A DNA stretch of 64,000 bases from an uncultured Aquimarina sp. (GCA_947492105.1 CANLMN010000002.1:124001-188000), one strand, 5' to 3'; positions 27,826-38,509 are shown, numbered from the stretch's first letter. Program-made: numbers and translations. Notes: generated by a model not told the origin, from the letters alone.

Positions 27826-28104
27826 AACAATTCTTAACGGCTACTTTTACAAAAATTTTTGAATCTATCGTTTTCAGAAAATAAAATGGCTTTTCCATAT
27901 CGTTGCCCCAACAAAAAATATATTTAAAAACCTAACTACGCGACTTTTAATCAAATTCATGATCACCAAAACCATACATATTCAACATTTTAGAACCTCG
28001 AAAAAACAATCAAATCAAAACAGTTGATAAACTTAACGTAATTTTTTTGCGGGTTTTCTGTAAAATTCGTTAATTCGGGGTGTTGAAATTACACCTAACC
28101 TCGA

Positions 28105-28362
28105 ATGAAAATTAATTGGATTGAAAAAACGGAGTCTCCGAAAGATGTGCACTCCTTGCTTGAATTAGAGTATAAATTCAGAGCAGAAATTACGCAATTA
28201 TTTTTTAGTAAATTTAATGACGAAGATCTAGATGGTCTAAATGACGTAGTCTTTGATTTTTGTACAACGGCAAAGACCTTTTGTATCGCAAAAACAACTC
28301 CAGAGCCATTTTACTCTGAGCTTTATGCCTTGCTCAAACAAGAGTCTATTGATTGTAACTAG
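28105..28362 (+). CDS. Hypothetical 85-aa acidic protein
   Basis: The frame starts at ATG 28105 and gives 85 aa with helical character (about 15-60, then 65-82). It has two Cys near the centre (FDFCTTAKTFCIAK) and one at the end. No family recognised. The start lies at the end of an inverted repeat (ATTCGGGGTGT / ACACCTAACCTCGAAT, about 28075-28106). Composition is protein-like, so I keep it, at moderate confidence. Confidence 0.5.
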   Translation: MKINWIEKTESPKDVHSLLELEYKFRAEITQLFFSKFNDEDLDGLNDVVFDFCTTAKTFCIAKTTPEPFYSELYALLKQESIDCN

Positions 28363-28860
28363 GGAGTATTACCAAATAACATCCCTATACACAAGTGCTG
28401 AATGTCATCAAAAATATAATTTTCGACAAACAACTTACTTGCTTTGACACTCCGTAAAACACTACAACCTATAGGGTTCATTCAAACCAATTAATATAAT
28501 TAGTAAAAAATAACTTTTTTTACACCCTAACATCATATCCGTAACTGTAATATTTCTGCGCACAAAAGAAAGCTCTGGACTTCTGCCTTACCACCTCCTC
28601 TTTCATTTTATATCCTCATAAAAATTCACATTCAGCATCCTGCTTATGCGACGAATATCTTCCATGCACCAAAAGCAATAAACTTCTATTAAACTTTGAA
28701 ATCATCGTATGTAACACCATTTTTGTGGACATAAACAGTAGGCACTTCATTTTTTGATAAAAATAACCCCATCTCTCACTAAGCGAGTTTAACACCATTT
28801 TATAGCTATTTCATATAATTTTTCTTAAAATTGGGTACAATAATTTGCTTTTCAAACCAT
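28363..28860. other. Gene-free interval
   Basis: AT-rich leader of the peptidase operon; no credible gene or clear repeat seen. Confidence 0.35.
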
Positions 28861-31038
28861 ATGACACATATTTTTCGACTAACTACCCTATTCCTAGTAT
28901 TTTTCACTTCATCCTTCGCTCAAAAAAAATCATTGACGCTCGAGGAAGTTTGGAAAGGAACATTTGCTCCATCTTACCTATCCTCTCTTAACTCGATGAA
29001 CAATGGTAGTCAATACACCATTCTTAATAGAGATTATAAAGCAAAAACGAGTAGTGTAGATGTCTATGAATACAAATCAGCATCCAAGGTAGAAACACTA
29101 TTAGACTCTAAGGATCTAGAAGCTATTCCTTATTTTGAGAATTATGAATTTAGTGCAGATGAACAAAAGCTACTCCTAACTACTGCTTATCAAAAAATCT
29201 ACCGTCATTCTCATAAAGGAATCTACTATGTATATGATCGGATCACTAAGGAACTCAATAAAATCAGTGATCAACTGATCCAAGAACCCACTTTTTCGCC
29301 AAAAGGCGACAAAATTGCCTTTGTTTACGACAACAATCTATATATAAAAGACCTCAAGACGAATAAAGAGCAACAAATCACAACAGACGGCAAAAAAAAT
29401 AAAATTATTAATGGGATTACTGATTGGGTATACGAAGAAGAATTCGGTTTTGTACGTGCCTTTGACTGGAATAGTACAGGAACTCATCTAGCCTACATCA
29501 GATTTGACGAACATCAGGTACCTGAATTCTCTATGGATGTTTATGGATCAAACCTCTATCCATATCAAGACGTTTTTAAATACCCAAAAGCAGGAGAAAA
29601 AAATGCAGAGGTTCGCCTGTTTACGTACGAGATAGCCTCCCAAAAGACTTCAGAAGTTGCATTATCAACGTACAATAATTTCTATATCCCACGGATTCAA
29701 TGGACCAAAAAATCTAATATACTGAGCGCCCAAATACTCAACAGACACCAAAATGAATTAGATTTACTATTCGTGGACACCTCATCAAATAACACGGTAA
29801 CAAAGGTGTTAGAAGAAAAAGATGCCGCCTATATAGAGATTACAGATAGTTTAACGTTTCTAGATGATCATAGTTTTGTATGGACTAGCGAAAAAGATGG
29901 ACACAATCATATTTACCATTATAACGCATCTGGAAAATTAATCAATCAAGTAACCAGTGGCCCTTGGGAGGTTACTGATTATTATGGATATGACGCAAAA
30001 ACAAAAACGATATTTTACCAAAGTGTCGAAAATGGCACGATCAACCGCGATATCTACGCAATCAAAATTAATGGAAAGGGCAAAAAAAGACTGAGTACAG
30101 AAACAGGAACTCACAATGCTGATTTTAGTGCGGATTTTAGTTTATTTATCGATGGTTTTTCTAACACGTCAACACCTTCGATGCATACGCTACATAACGC
30201 AAAAAATGGAAAAGTCATTCGCCAAATTAAAAACAGCAAAAGTCTTCTGCAAAAACTAAAAGGATACAAACCATTACAAGACAAAGAATTTTCTACCATT
30301 AACATCAATGGAGAAACACTGAATATGTGGATCATCAAACCCGCAAATTTTGACCCCACAAAGACCTATCCACTCTTGATGTACCAATACTCTGGCCCCG
30401 GATCACAAATGGTTAGAAACTCTTGGCACAACATGAATGATTTTTGGTATCAAATATTAGCGGATCAAGGATATGTCATTGCCTGTGTTGATGGGCGAGG
30501 TACAGGAATGAAAGGTGCCAAATTCAAAAAAATTACCCAAAACAATCTTGGAAAATATGAAGTAGACGATCAGGTAGCAGCTGCTCAATTATTAGGAAAA
30601 CGTCCCTACATCGATGCGAATAGAATAGGAATTTGGGGATGGAGCTATGGTGGTTTTATGTCTAGCAATTGCCTATTCAAAGCTCCAGACACGTTCAAAA
30701 TGGCCATTGCTGTTGCCCCAGTAACAAGCTGGCGTTTTTATGACACCATCTACACAGAACGCTACCTAAAAACTCCACAAGAAAATCCTGATGGATATGA
30801 CAAAAACTCGCCTATTAATTATGTAGATCATCTAAAAGGAAAATTTTTGCTCATACATGGTAGTGCAGATGACAATGTCCATGTACAAAATACCATGCAA
30901 ATGGTAGAAGCCTTAATACAAGCCAATAAGCAATTTGACTGGGCTATATATCCAGACAGAAATCACGGCATCTATGGAGGCAATACGCGATTACACCTTT
31001 TTAACAAAATGACCAATTTTATCAAAGAAAACCTTTAA
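28861..31038 (+). CDS. Prolyl dipeptidyl peptidase, S9B (DPP4-like)
   Basis: I start at ATG 28861 (725 aa), where MTHIFRLTTLFLVFFTSSFAQ is a clean signal peptide; a longer frame at 28831 needs TTG. The N-terminal half is the DPP4 beta-propeller (about 40-470), with GITDWVYEEEFGF holding the Glu pair that recognises the peptide amino terminus. The C-terminal alpha/beta hydrolase has Ser595 in WGWSYGGFM, Asp in GSADDNVHVQN and His in DRNHGIYGG. It removes X-Pro dipeptides from peptides in the periplasm. It is followed by two peptide transporters, so released dipeptides can be taken up directly. Confidence 0.93.
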   Translation: MTHIFRLTTLFLVFFTSSFAQKKSLTLEEVWKGTFAPSYLSSLNSMNNGSQYTILNRDYKAKTSSVDVYEYKSASKVETLLDSKDLEAIPYFENYEFSADEQKLLLTTAYQKIYRHSHKGIYYVYDRITKELNKISDQLIQEPTFSPKGDKIAFVYDNNLYIKDLKTNKEQQITTDGKKNKIINGITDWVYEEEFGFVRAFDWNSTGTHLAYIRFDEHQVPEFSMDVYGSNLYPYQDVFKYPKAGEKNAEVRLFTYEIASQKTSEVALSTYNNFYIPRIQWTKKSNILSAQILNRHQNELDLLFVDTSSNNTVTKVLEEKDAAYIEITDSLTFLDDHSFVWTSEKDGHNHIYHYNASGKLINQVTSGPWEVTDYYGYDAKTKTIFYQSVENGTINRDIYAIKINGKGKKRLSTETGTHNADFSADFSLFIDGFSNTSTPSMHTLHNAKNGKVIRQIKNSKSLLQKLKGYKPLQDKEFSTININGETLNMWIIKPANFDPTKTYPLLMYQYSGPGSQMVRNSWHNMNDFWYQILADQGYVIACVDGRGTGMKGAKFKKITQNNLGKYEVDDQVAAAQLLGKRPYIDANRIGIWGWSYGGFMSSNCLFKAPDTFKMAIAVAPVTSWRFYDTIYTERYLKTPQENPDGYDKNSPINYVDHLKGKFLLIHGSADDNVHVQNTMQMVEALIQANKQFDWAIYPDRNHGIYGGNTRLHLFNKMTNFIKENL

Positions 31039-31073
31039 GACTCTTACAAAACCTACTAATTTAATTCACATAT

Positions 31074-32636
31074 ATGCCTACAACCCTACAACCACATCAA
31101 AAGGAATTATTTGGACATCCTATTGGACTTTATGTCTTATTTTTTACCGAAATGTGGGAGCGATTTTCATATTATGGCATGCGCGCATTACTTACCACCT
31201 ACATGACTGCAAAAACACTAGAAAATGATCCGCAGTCTGGACTGGGTTGGACATCTGCAGAAGCATTGTCTCTATATGGCTGGTACACAATGCTCGTCTA
31301 TATCTCCTCTATTCCAGGAGGTATGATAGCAGACAAGCTACTAGGACAAAAAAAAACAGTACTTATAGGAGGGGTCCTATTGGTCATTGGACATAGCGTA
31401 CTAGCCATTGATGCGTTATGGGCGTACTATACAGGTCTCGGATTCATTATTTGTGGTGTAGGAATGCTCAAACCTAATATTTCCTCCATGGTCGGAGGTC
31501 TCTACCCCAAAAATGATATCAGAAGAGATAAGGGGTTCAGTATTTTTTATGTCGGAATCAATTTGGGTTCACTATTGTCCTCTATAGCTGTTGGACTAGT
31601 AGTTGTCAACTATGGTTGGCACGCAGGATTTGGGCTAGCTGGCATTGGGATGCTCCTTGGGTTATTGGTTTATATCCTTGGGCATAAGTACCTAATTGCT
31701 GTTGGCAACAAACCTACAGAAGAAGACAAACAATCCGACATCAGTATTCTTACCTTATTCCAACAACTACTAAGATCACCATTACAACTAGGGATTACTA
31801 GCCTTTTGTTGATCCTTTCTTTATATGCGGGCTTTGCTTTTGAAGGAAAAGATGCCCTTGGATACAGTGCATTATTCCTCTTTCTAACATTGGTGACTGC
31901 GATGATGATGATGATTTACAAAAATCTAACATCTAAAATAGAAAAAGATCGTTATGTGGTATTGCTCCTATCATTTATGCTCGTAATTGTATTTTGGGGT
32001 GCATTCGAACAGGTCGGAGGTCTTATGAACCTGTACACCGAAAGCAAAACAGACAGAATGTTACTCGGTTGGGAAGTACCAACGGCATTTTTTCAAGGAA
32101 TTAACGCCGGTTTTATCATTCTATTTGCTGTACTGATTGCAAATATTTGGGCGAATAGGAAACTAAAAAACAAAGAAGCATCTTCCTTGTTCAAAATGGC
32201 TACTGGGATTATCATTATGGGCCTTGGGTTCTTTTTTATGGTTGGAGCCTCTCAACAATACGACGCTACAGGATCATCCGCCATGTATTGGCTTGTACTA
32301 GCATATTTTCTCCACACGATAGGAGAACTTTGTTTGTCCCCTGTTTCACTATCATTTGTAACAAAACTAGCACCCGCAAAATATGCTGCTTTGATGATGG
32401 GAGTCTATTGGGCTGCAACCGGACTTGGAAACAAAGTTGCTGGTATTGTCGGAGAAAAAGCTTCCGAATTTGGGGAATTTACCATATTCTTGGGGATTAC
32501 ATTATTTACAGTCATCTTTGGGTTTCTTGTAATTTTGTTACTAAAACCGCTGAAACGTTTGACACATGGCGCAGAGGACAATGAAATAAAAATAAATACA
32601 AATGAAACAGAACGTTTCGAATTAGCAGATAATTAA
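31074..32636 (+). CDS. POT/PTR2 family proton-coupled peptide transporter (1)
   Basis: This 520-aa inner-membrane MFS protein has the family signature FFTEMWERFSYYGMRALL (about residues 17-34; ExxERFxYYG for proton coupling). The second family region GMLKPNISSMVGGLY is at about 132-146, and about 12-14 hydrophobic segments follow. It imports di- and tripeptides. It starts 35 bp after the peptidase and ends 2 bp before the second transporter, so the operon is clear. Confidence 0.93.
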   Translation: MPTTLQPHQKELFGHPIGLYVLFFTEMWERFSYYGMRALLTTYMTAKTLENDPQSGLGWTSAEALSLYGWYTMLVYISSIPGGMIADKLLGQKKTVLIGGVLLVIGHSVLAIDALWAYYTGLGFIICGVGMLKPNISSMVGGLYPKNDIRRDKGFSIFYVGINLGSLLSSIAVGLVVVNYGWHAGFGLAGIGMLLGLLVYILGHKYLIAVGNKPTEEDKQSDISILTLFQQLLRSPLQLGITSLLLILSLYAGFAFEGKDALGYSALFLFLTLVTAMMMMIYKNLTSKIEKDRYVVLLLSFMLVIVFWGAFEQVGGLMNLYTESKTDRMLLGWEVPTAFFQGINAGFIILFAVLIANIWANRKLKNKEASSLFKMATGIIIMGLGFFFMVGASQQYDATGSSAMYWLVLAYFLHTIGELCLSPVSLSFVTKLAPAKYAALMMGVYWAATGLGNKVAGIVGEKASEFGEFTIFLGITLFTVIFGFLVILLLKPLKRLTHGAEDNEIKINTNETERFELADN

Positions 32637-32638
32637 AA

Positions 32639-34384
32639 ATGAGCACAGCAAATACAACAGATCAATTCTTCGAAGATAAAGTATTAGGACACCCAGCAGG
32701 GTTATTCGTATTATTCTTTACAGAAATGTGGGAACGTTTTTCCTTTTATGGCATGCGTGCCCTATTAGTCATGTTTTTTACCGCATCCTTAATCGATGGG
32801 GGTTGGGAGTGGCCAAGAGAACATGCCATGGCGATTTTTGGCTCTTATGTAGGCCTAGTCTATTTGTCTACGATGCTAGGAGGCTATTTTGCGGACAAAA
32901 TCATAGGGTTTCGCTGGGCTGTAGTACTAGGCGCCTCATTAATGACATTAGGCCATGGCTCTATGGCACTAGAGACACCTTTATTCATCTACATAGGCTT
33001 AGGGTTATTAGTTTTTGGAAATGGTTTTTTCAAACCAAATATGACTTCTATTATTTCAGAAATGTACAAAGATCGTCCTGAAAAAAAAGATGGCGCTTAT
33101 ACCATCTTCTATATGGGCGTGAATGCAGGAGCTTTTTTTGGTATTTTGCTCTGTGGTTATTTGGGAGAAAAAATAGGCTGGAGCTGGGGTTTTGGTTTGG
33201 CTGGTATTTTCATGCTCTTAGGAACCCTGCAATTCTGGTTGGCTCAAAACATCTTTGGACATATCGGATTAAAACCTGTAAAAGAAGAAACACTAAAAAA
33301 AGCAGCTACAGATACCGATAAGCGCGTACCATTTTCTATGAAACAAAAATTGATCATTGCAATCAGTACAGCCTTAGGGTTGATATGGATTCTCAATGAT
33401 CCCGCTACCAAAATATCAGGAGGACAAATCAACGCATTCGCCTTTTTGGGAGAAAACGGTAACAACATCGCAATTGTGACAGCACTGGTTCTCTTTTTAG
33501 GCCTTCTGGGCTATCGCCTATCTCAGTATTCGCAAATCACTAGGGAAAAACTAATAGCCGTTTCATTTTTTGCCTTCTTAACTATTTTCTTTTGGGGCAT
33601 CTTTGAACAAGCACCTGGGAGTATGACCATTTTTGCAAAAGACTATACCAACCGCTTATTAGAAGGAAGTGCAGGAACAATCTTCAAAATCATTGATGCG
33701 CTAATAACAATTATTCCACTAGCAGTGATCTCATGGGTCTTGATCGTATTATTCAAAAAAACATTTGCAAAATATTCCTTATCCAATATTGTCTTAGCAA
33801 TTACGTTTATCTTATTATGGATTATCGGTATTTGGAAAATTTATGACCAATATATAGAAGAAACAACAGAGGTTGCCGCATCATGGTTTTCGACACTAAA
33901 TTCTTTGTTTATCATTACAATGGCTCCATTATTTTCTAGATGGTGGGAGAGTAAATATAACCCCTCTGCTAATGCAAAATATGGGATTGGGATGTTTTTA
34001 TTAGCTATTGGCATGGCATGTATTGCTTTTGGTGCTATGGGCATAGAACCCGGCGCAGCCACGGCATCGGTTAGCATGATCTGGTTGATTTTGGCTTATT
34101 TTTTTCACACTATGGGAGAACTATGCATCTCTCCAGTAGGCTTATCCTACGTCAGCAAACTAGTCCCTCCTAGGATGATTGCTTTTATGTTTGGGGTATG
34201 GTATTTGGCCGTGGCTATAGGAATGAAGGGAGCAGGAAAATTTGGAGAAAATATTGACAAAATAGCCAATACCGAAGGAATTAGTTATTTTTTCTGGTTA
34301 TTGACAATTGTTTCTGTGTCTATCGGCTTACTTTCTATACTATGTCAACCGTTGATCAAAAAACTTATGCACGGTGTACGATAA
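32639..34384 (+). CDS. POT/PTR2 family proton-coupled peptide transporter (2)
   Basis: This 581-aa paralogue of the previous protein has FFTEMWERFSFYGMRALL and GNGFFKPNMTSIISEMY at similar positions. It is about 60 residues longer, mostly in extra hydrophobic segments in the middle (about 350-430). Tandem POT genes suggest a difference in peptide preference. Start is 2 nt after the previous stop, so translation is likely coupled. Confidence 0.93.
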   Translation: MSTANTTDQFFEDKVLGHPAGLFVLFFTEMWERFSFYGMRALLVMFFTASLIDGGWEWPREHAMAIFGSYVGLVYLSTMLGGYFADKIIGFRWAVVLGASLMTLGHGSMALETPLFIYIGLGLLVFGNGFFKPNMTSIISEMYKDRPEKKDGAYTIFYMGVNAGAFFGILLCGYLGEKIGWSWGFGLAGIFMLLGTLQFWLAQNIFGHIGLKPVKEETLKKAATDTDKRVPFSMKQKLIIAISTALGLIWILNDPATKISGGQINAFAFLGENGNNIAIVTALVLFLGLLGYRLSQYSQITREKLIAVSFFAFLTIFFWGIFEQAPGSMTIFAKDYTNRLLEGSAGTIFKIIDALITIIPLAVISWVLIVLFKKTFAKYSLSNIVLAITFILLWIIGIWKIYDQYIEETTEVAASWFSTLNSLFIITMAPLFSRWWESKYNPSANAKYGIGMFLLAIGMACIAFGAMGIEPGAATASVSMIWLILAYFFHTMGELCISPVGLSYVSKLVPPRMIAFMFGVWYLAVAIGMKGAGKFGENIDKIANTEGISYFFWLLTIVSVSIGLLSILCQPLIKKLMHGVR

Positions 34385-34453
34385 ATCCATAAGTACGAGA
34401 TATCATGTAATCTCGGAATACTTTTTGAGACTAATATTGTAAAATTGATTTAT

Positions 34454-34993
34454 ATGAAAAAGATAGTTTTTGTATTTACACTACTACTTACTGCTGTTGT
34501 GAGTGCACAAGAAATTAAGTGGATGACGATGAATGAAGCGCTAGCAGCGCAAAAAGAATCCCCTAAAAAGATTTTTATGGATGTCTACACTAATTGGTGT
34601 GGCCCATGTAAATTAATGGATCAAAAAACATTTCATAATGAAGATGTTGTTTCATATATCAATACTAATTTCTATCCAGTAAAATTCAATGCAGAAGGAA
34701 CAGAAGAGGTTTTTTACAACAACCAAACCTACACCAATCCAAATTACAAAGAAGGCAAGAAAGGACGTAATAGCCAACATTATCTAGCTGGTGCATTAAA
34801 AATTACTGGATACCCAAGCATTGTATTCTTTGACGAAAATGCTAGTGTTATCGCTCCTGTACCTGGTTACAGAACAGCACAACAATTAGAATTATATCTC
34901 AAAATGATTTATAATGATGATTACAAAACACTAACCAGCAATGCCGCTTGGAGAGCTTATGAGAAAAAATTCAAACCTGAATTCAAAGGATAA
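34454..34993 (+). CDS. Secreted thioredoxin-fold protein
   Basis: I start at ATG 34454 (179 aa) because MKKIVFVFTLLLTAVVSAQ is a good signal peptide; an earlier TTG start at 34445 is possible. A thioredoxin active site NWCGPCK has Cys49 and Cys52, followed by TGYPSIVFFDE with the cis-Pro loop. So it is a periplasmic thiol oxidoreductase, in the family with DUF255/thioredoxin_7 character. It lies 69 bp after the second transporter and may be in the same transcript. Confidence 0.85.
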   Translation: MKKIVFVFTLLLTAVVSAQEIKWMTMNEALAAQKESPKKIFMDVYTNWCGPCKLMDQKTFHNEDVVSYINTNFYPVKFNAEGTEEVFYNNQTYTNPNYKEGKKGRNSQHYLAGALKITGYPSIVFFDENASVIAPVPGYRTAQQLELYLKMIYNDDYKTLTSNAAWRAYEKKFKPEFKG

Positions 34994-35052
34994 TGATGTT
35001 GTGTAAAATATAATTATTGACTACAATCACATGAAAAAAAATCGCTAGGTTA

Positions 35053-35210
35053 TACCATTTATCCTTTGAATTTACTGGGATAAAATTTTCTTTTTTCGCC
35101 TCAGCTTCAGCATAAAAATAAACCATAACTACGGCTATGCTTGATGTTTCTGCTGAAGCTGAAACAAAAAAATCTTAATGTTTCTTTCCGGTAAATTCAA
35201 ACAACAAATA
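35053..35210 (+). repeat. Family A palindromic repeat, copy 4
   Basis: Full-length copy between the convergent thioredoxin-fold gene and comEC. Its right end reads ACAACAAATA (terminal GGT changed). It probably provides the transcript-end hairpin for both sides. Confidence 0.85.
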
Positions 35211-35264
35211 GATTAGTTTGTACAATGAAGAAAAAGAAGCAAATTATCAGCCCGTAATCACTGC

Positions 35265-37316
35265 TCATTCTAGTATAAAGGCACCCGATAACCCTGTATA
35301 ATAAAAAGGCACGTGATGCTTTTTGCACGTTGCTTCCCAGCGCTGGACAGCGCTCGGATAATTACTTCCGTCTGCAATGATTTTTTTGGGATGCAAGGAA
35401 TCTATTACACGATCTAGGTGTACTTTTGTCGATTGCGTAAGCAACAGTATATCTGGCTGTAAGATGCTACTATACAAATTTGTACTATCTATTAATACGA
35501 CTTGCTGCCTTTTATAACGATAAGCATTTTTTAAAGGTTCTTGAGTTTTTGTTTTTATTTTTTGCGCTATTTGATATGGTTCTAGAATATACTCTGCTGT
35601 TTTTGATGATATACTATTGCGGGTCAAAACATTCAGATGGCTCCCTGTATGATCCCCTATAAGAGTGTTCTTATATTGATGAAAAATAAGTAAGCGTTGT
35701 TGGTTGTATGACAAGACTTTTTCTATCATCAAAACACCTAGAAAAAAGAGCATCGTTACACCAAAACGATAGACCCGCTGCGGCCGAAATTTTTTGAACA
35801 TTAACACCCCACTAATCAAGACTACATAACTTATTACCAACAAACTTCTTGACAACGAAATAGCACTCCAAAGAAACATTTCTTTGTCTGCCACCCATGC
35901 CACAACAACATTCATCCATCCAATAAGAATATTATATCCACCAACCAGTAAGCTGGGCAGTATACCAAAAGCAGCTAACACCAACACCCCAATTCCGAAA
36001 CCAAGAAGCACACCAAGGAAAGGAACAATTGCAAGGTTTGTAACAAAAAACAACAATGGGAATTGATGAAAATAATAAATAGAAAGTGGCAACACCCCCA
36101 ATTGCGCAGCAAATGTTACCGTAAAGGTGTCCCAGTATATGCGATCCAGAAAAAATCGTGGTTTATAATAGGGCGCTAATAATGGTTGTATCCAAATTAT
36201 GGCAAATACTGCTGTGTAACTTAACTGAAATCCCACATCAAAGAGCAGTAATGGATCAAAGCATAACAAAACAAAGCCAGAGATAAGCAACGCATTATAA
36301 GCATTACCCTTCTTGAATCGAATCACCTGACCAATTGCAACAAATGAAAACATCGTCACCGCACGAAGTACGGATGGCGATAATCCTGTAAGATAAGCAT
36401 ATCCCCATAACAAGGCAATGGCTGATACCATTCGCAATGTTTTTCCATGTTTTAGATACAACAATGGATACAGCAGAAAATTAAACAACCAAAGAAAAAT
36501 GCCTATATGCAATCCGGAAACCGCTAAAATATGAATCGCCCCAGCATTAACATAATTCTGATAGGTATCAGCATCTATATCTTGTCGCTGCCCTAACAAT
36601 AGCGCCTTGACAATTACTAAAACCTCTCTTGAGAAAGGCTGTTTCTCTAACTCTTGTATTAAAAAATTACGCAAATTACACGAATGAGCTCTCAAAGTAG
36701 TGGAGCTTGCTTGGGGTACAGAAATAAGTTCACGTGCGCCCAAACGAATTTGATGATAGACCCCCTGATTTCTCAAATAATTGGCATAATCAAACTGATG
36801 AGGATTTAATGATTTTTGAAGCGGTGTCATTACAGCATAGGTAACAAAGCGGTTTCCGGTTAGATCCAAATGCTTTGACAACGTATCTTTTTGAATATAT
36901 AACAATACTGTCCCTTTTATAGAAACGCTATCTGATTGCTGAAGAGATATCGTATATTTTTCGTAATACTGTGATGACTTTAATCGCTTTTGAATTTTGA
37001 ACACCAAAGTATGAGGCTTCGTCACATCAACCAACTTTTTTGTATAATGCTGAGCACTTCCTAGTGGATTATGCAGCTGTACCAAGAGCATTCCTAACAA
37101 GACAAAAGCGGGACATAAGGCAACCCCAAAATAAATTCCTTTTTCTGGAGCGTTATTAGCTTTTATTTTCAAAAACCCTAACACCAAAACACCTATCCCT
37201 AACCCAGAGATTAAGAGTTCCATATTTTGCACAGGGAAGTAATAAGCCAAAATAATACCGACTATCACCGCCATAGTCAACAGCAAAAAAGGAATGTTGA
37301 CAGTACTATTTTTCAT
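35265..37316 (-). CDS. comEC: ComEC/Rec2 DNA-uptake channel protein
   Basis: This 683-aa membrane protein transports single-stranded DNA across the inner membrane during transformation. An N-terminal DUF4131-like part (about 1-190, with two or three hydrophobic helices and an OB-like region) precedes the Competence domain (about 215-500: HILAVSGLHIGIFLWL, GLSPSVLRAVTMF). The C-terminal part (about 510-683) is too short and lacks the HxHxDH metal site of a metallo-beta-lactamase domain, as is usual in this group. It is the last gene of a minus-strand run that starts with surE, 6 bp after the NlpC/P60 gene. Confidence 0.9.
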   Translation of the reverse strand: MKNSTVNIPFLLLTMAVIVGIILAYYFPVQNMELLISGLGIGVLVLGFLKIKANNAPEKGIYFGVALCPAFVLLGMLLVQLHNPLGSAQHYTKKLVDVTKPHTLVFKIQKRLKSSQYYEKYTISLQQSDSVSIKGTVLLYIQKDTLSKHLDLTGNRFVTYAVMTPLQKSLNPHQFDYANYLRNQGVYHQIRLGARELISVPQASSTTLRAHSCNLRNFLIQELEKQPFSREVLVIVKALLLGQRQDIDADTYQNYVNAGAIHILAVSGLHIGIFLWLFNFLLYPLLYLKHGKTLRMVSAIALLWGYAYLTGLSPSVLRAVTMFSFVAIGQVIRFKKGNAYNALLISGFVLLCFDPLLLFDVGFQLSYTAVFAIIWIQPLLAPYYKPRFFLDRIYWDTFTVTFAAQLGVLPLSIYYFHQFPLLFFVTNLAIVPFLGVLLGFGIGVLVLAAFGILPSLLVGGYNILIGWMNVVVAWVADKEMFLWSAISLSRSLLVISYVVLISGVLMFKKFRPQRVYRFGVTMLFFLGVLMIEKVLSYNQQRLLIFHQYKNTLIGDHTGSHLNVLTRNSISSKTAEYILEPYQIAQKIKTKTQEPLKNAYRYKRQQVVLIDSTNLYSSILQPDILLLTQSTKVHLDRVIDSLHPKKIIADGSNYPSAVQRWEATCKKHHVPFYYTGLSGAFILE

Positions 37317-37322
37317 GCATTA

Positions 37323-37811
37323 TTATAAAATTCTTCTTGCTTCTGCATATGCTCGATGCCAGTATTTTTCATTCAGATTGGATGTCAATACTCCACGAGA
37401 ACTAGTAGAATGTATAAACAAGATACGTTTAGAATTTGCAGAAACAATTACACCTACATGGTTGATAACCCCTTTTTTTCCAGTTTTAAAAAAAAGCAAA
37501 TCTCCCTTTTTTACGTCTCGCAATTTAATTCTTTTTCCCTCTCTAGACATTGCTCTTGAAGTACGAGGCAGTGCAACTTTTTCGCGCAAAAAAGAGGTAT
37601 ATACTAAGCCAGAGCAATCCATCCCTTTTTTGGTGGTTCCTCCAAATTTATATCGAGTACCTTCAAAAGATTGTGCATGGGAGACTATGCGCCCTATTTT
37701 GCTAGATGATTTCGTTGTCTTAGCACTTTTTTGTCCTGTAAAACTTTTTTTTATGCCTCCGCAAGATGTCAGGACTAAGCAAATAAGAATAATTCGGAAT
37801 AGCTGTTTCAT
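37323..37811 (-). CDS. NlpC/P60 (C40) cell-wall peptidase, lipoprotein
   Basis: This 162-aa protein has a lipoprotein signal with the lipobox around LTSC (Cys17). The catalytic set reads Cys66 in KKGMDCSGLVYTSF, His118 in INHVGVIV and His134 in LFIHSTSSRGV, the third polar residue. It cuts gamma-D-Glu-diamino acid bonds in peptidoglycan stem peptides. It lies 6 bp upstream of comEC. Confidence 0.92.
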   Translation of the reverse strand: MKQLFRIILICLVLTSCGGIKKSFTGQKSAKTTKSSSKIGRIVSHAQSFEGTRYKFGGTTKKGMDCSGLVYTSFLREKVALPRTSRAMSREGKRIKLRDVKKGDLLFFKTGKKGVINHVGVIVSANSKRILFIHSTSSRGVLTSNLNEKYWHRAYAEARRIL

Positions 37812-37834
37812 TTAAATATTACATTAATTTGCGT

Positions 37835-38500
37835 TTATTTTTCTTTTTTTTCCAATAGCATTACGACATCTATAGGCCGCGCATTACTAGCACCATAATC
37901 CACCTTAACCACGCCTATATTTTTTGCAGCATTAAGCACATATACCCTTAGTTTCTCCGAACGGCTACCTATTGCATACAACACCGTATTCATAGCATCT
38001 TTGACGTAATTATCTTCTAATTGTAATTTTGCCTCTATGATATTAACAATTGGAATAAAATATTCATCTGGAATCTTCTTGTTTTTTGCAATATAAGAAA
38101 GGTAACAGTAACCATAGCGCCTTTCTAGAGAAATAGAAGAGCTTCTACACAAACTAGCAAGTTCCATGGCATAAGGTAATTTTATAAAAATGGCCTGAAG
38201 ATACATCTTATGCAAGGGCCATAAATTGGCATTTGTAATGGTGCGCCGAGTTTCTTCTACAGGTATTTTTTGAGGATCATCTATCAAAAAAGACAATACC
38301 TTCATATCATAATTTTTTCGACGACGTAATTGGAGAGCTAATGCTCTATCGGCTGGTATTTTCTTTGCGATTTTCTTAAGTTCTGCAAAGGTAAGCCCAT
38401 AAGAATCCCAAACAACATCTCCATATTTTTTCCAGCGACATACATGTTTGCCACCGTCATAAGATTTGAGAATTTCTTCAATTTCTGAAAGCGTTTGCAT
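37835..38500 (-). CDS. AlkD-like DNA alkylation repair / HEAT-repeat protein
   Basis: This 221-aa all-helical protein has the HEAT-like pattern of the DNA_alkylation family (WGLTFAELKKIAKKIPADRALALQLW-like at about 30-55; DNYVKDAMNTVLYAIGSRS at about 163-181). Typical AlkD members remove bulky or cationic alkylated bases without base flipping. The classic catalytic Asp/Trp set cannot be assigned confidently, so a non-enzymatic HEAT scaffold is possible. No signal. It sits between lpxB and the NlpC/P60 gene with gaps of 9 and 23 bp. Confidence 0.7.
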   Translation of the reverse strand: MQTLSEIEEILKSYDGGKHVCRWKKYGDVVWDSYGLTFAELKKIAKKIPADRALALQLRRRKNYDMKVLSFLIDDPQKIPVEETRRTITNANLWPLHKMYLQAIFIKLPYAMELASLCRSSSISLERRYGYCYLSYIAKNKKIPDEYFIPIVNIIEAKLQLEDNYVKDAMNTVLYAIGSRSEKLRVYVLNAAKNIGVVKVDYGASNARPIDVVMLLEKKEK

Positions 38501-38509
38501 GTAGTAGTT

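Noticed and set aside
28616-28798. 60-aa minus-strand frame before the peptidase operon
   Set aside because: Low-complexity shadow composition, no signal or family; treated as part of an empty leader.
37294-37815. 173-aa plus-strand frame
   Set aside because: It lies antisense to the NlpC/P60 gene, whose catalytic motifs and lipobox prove the minus-strand reading.
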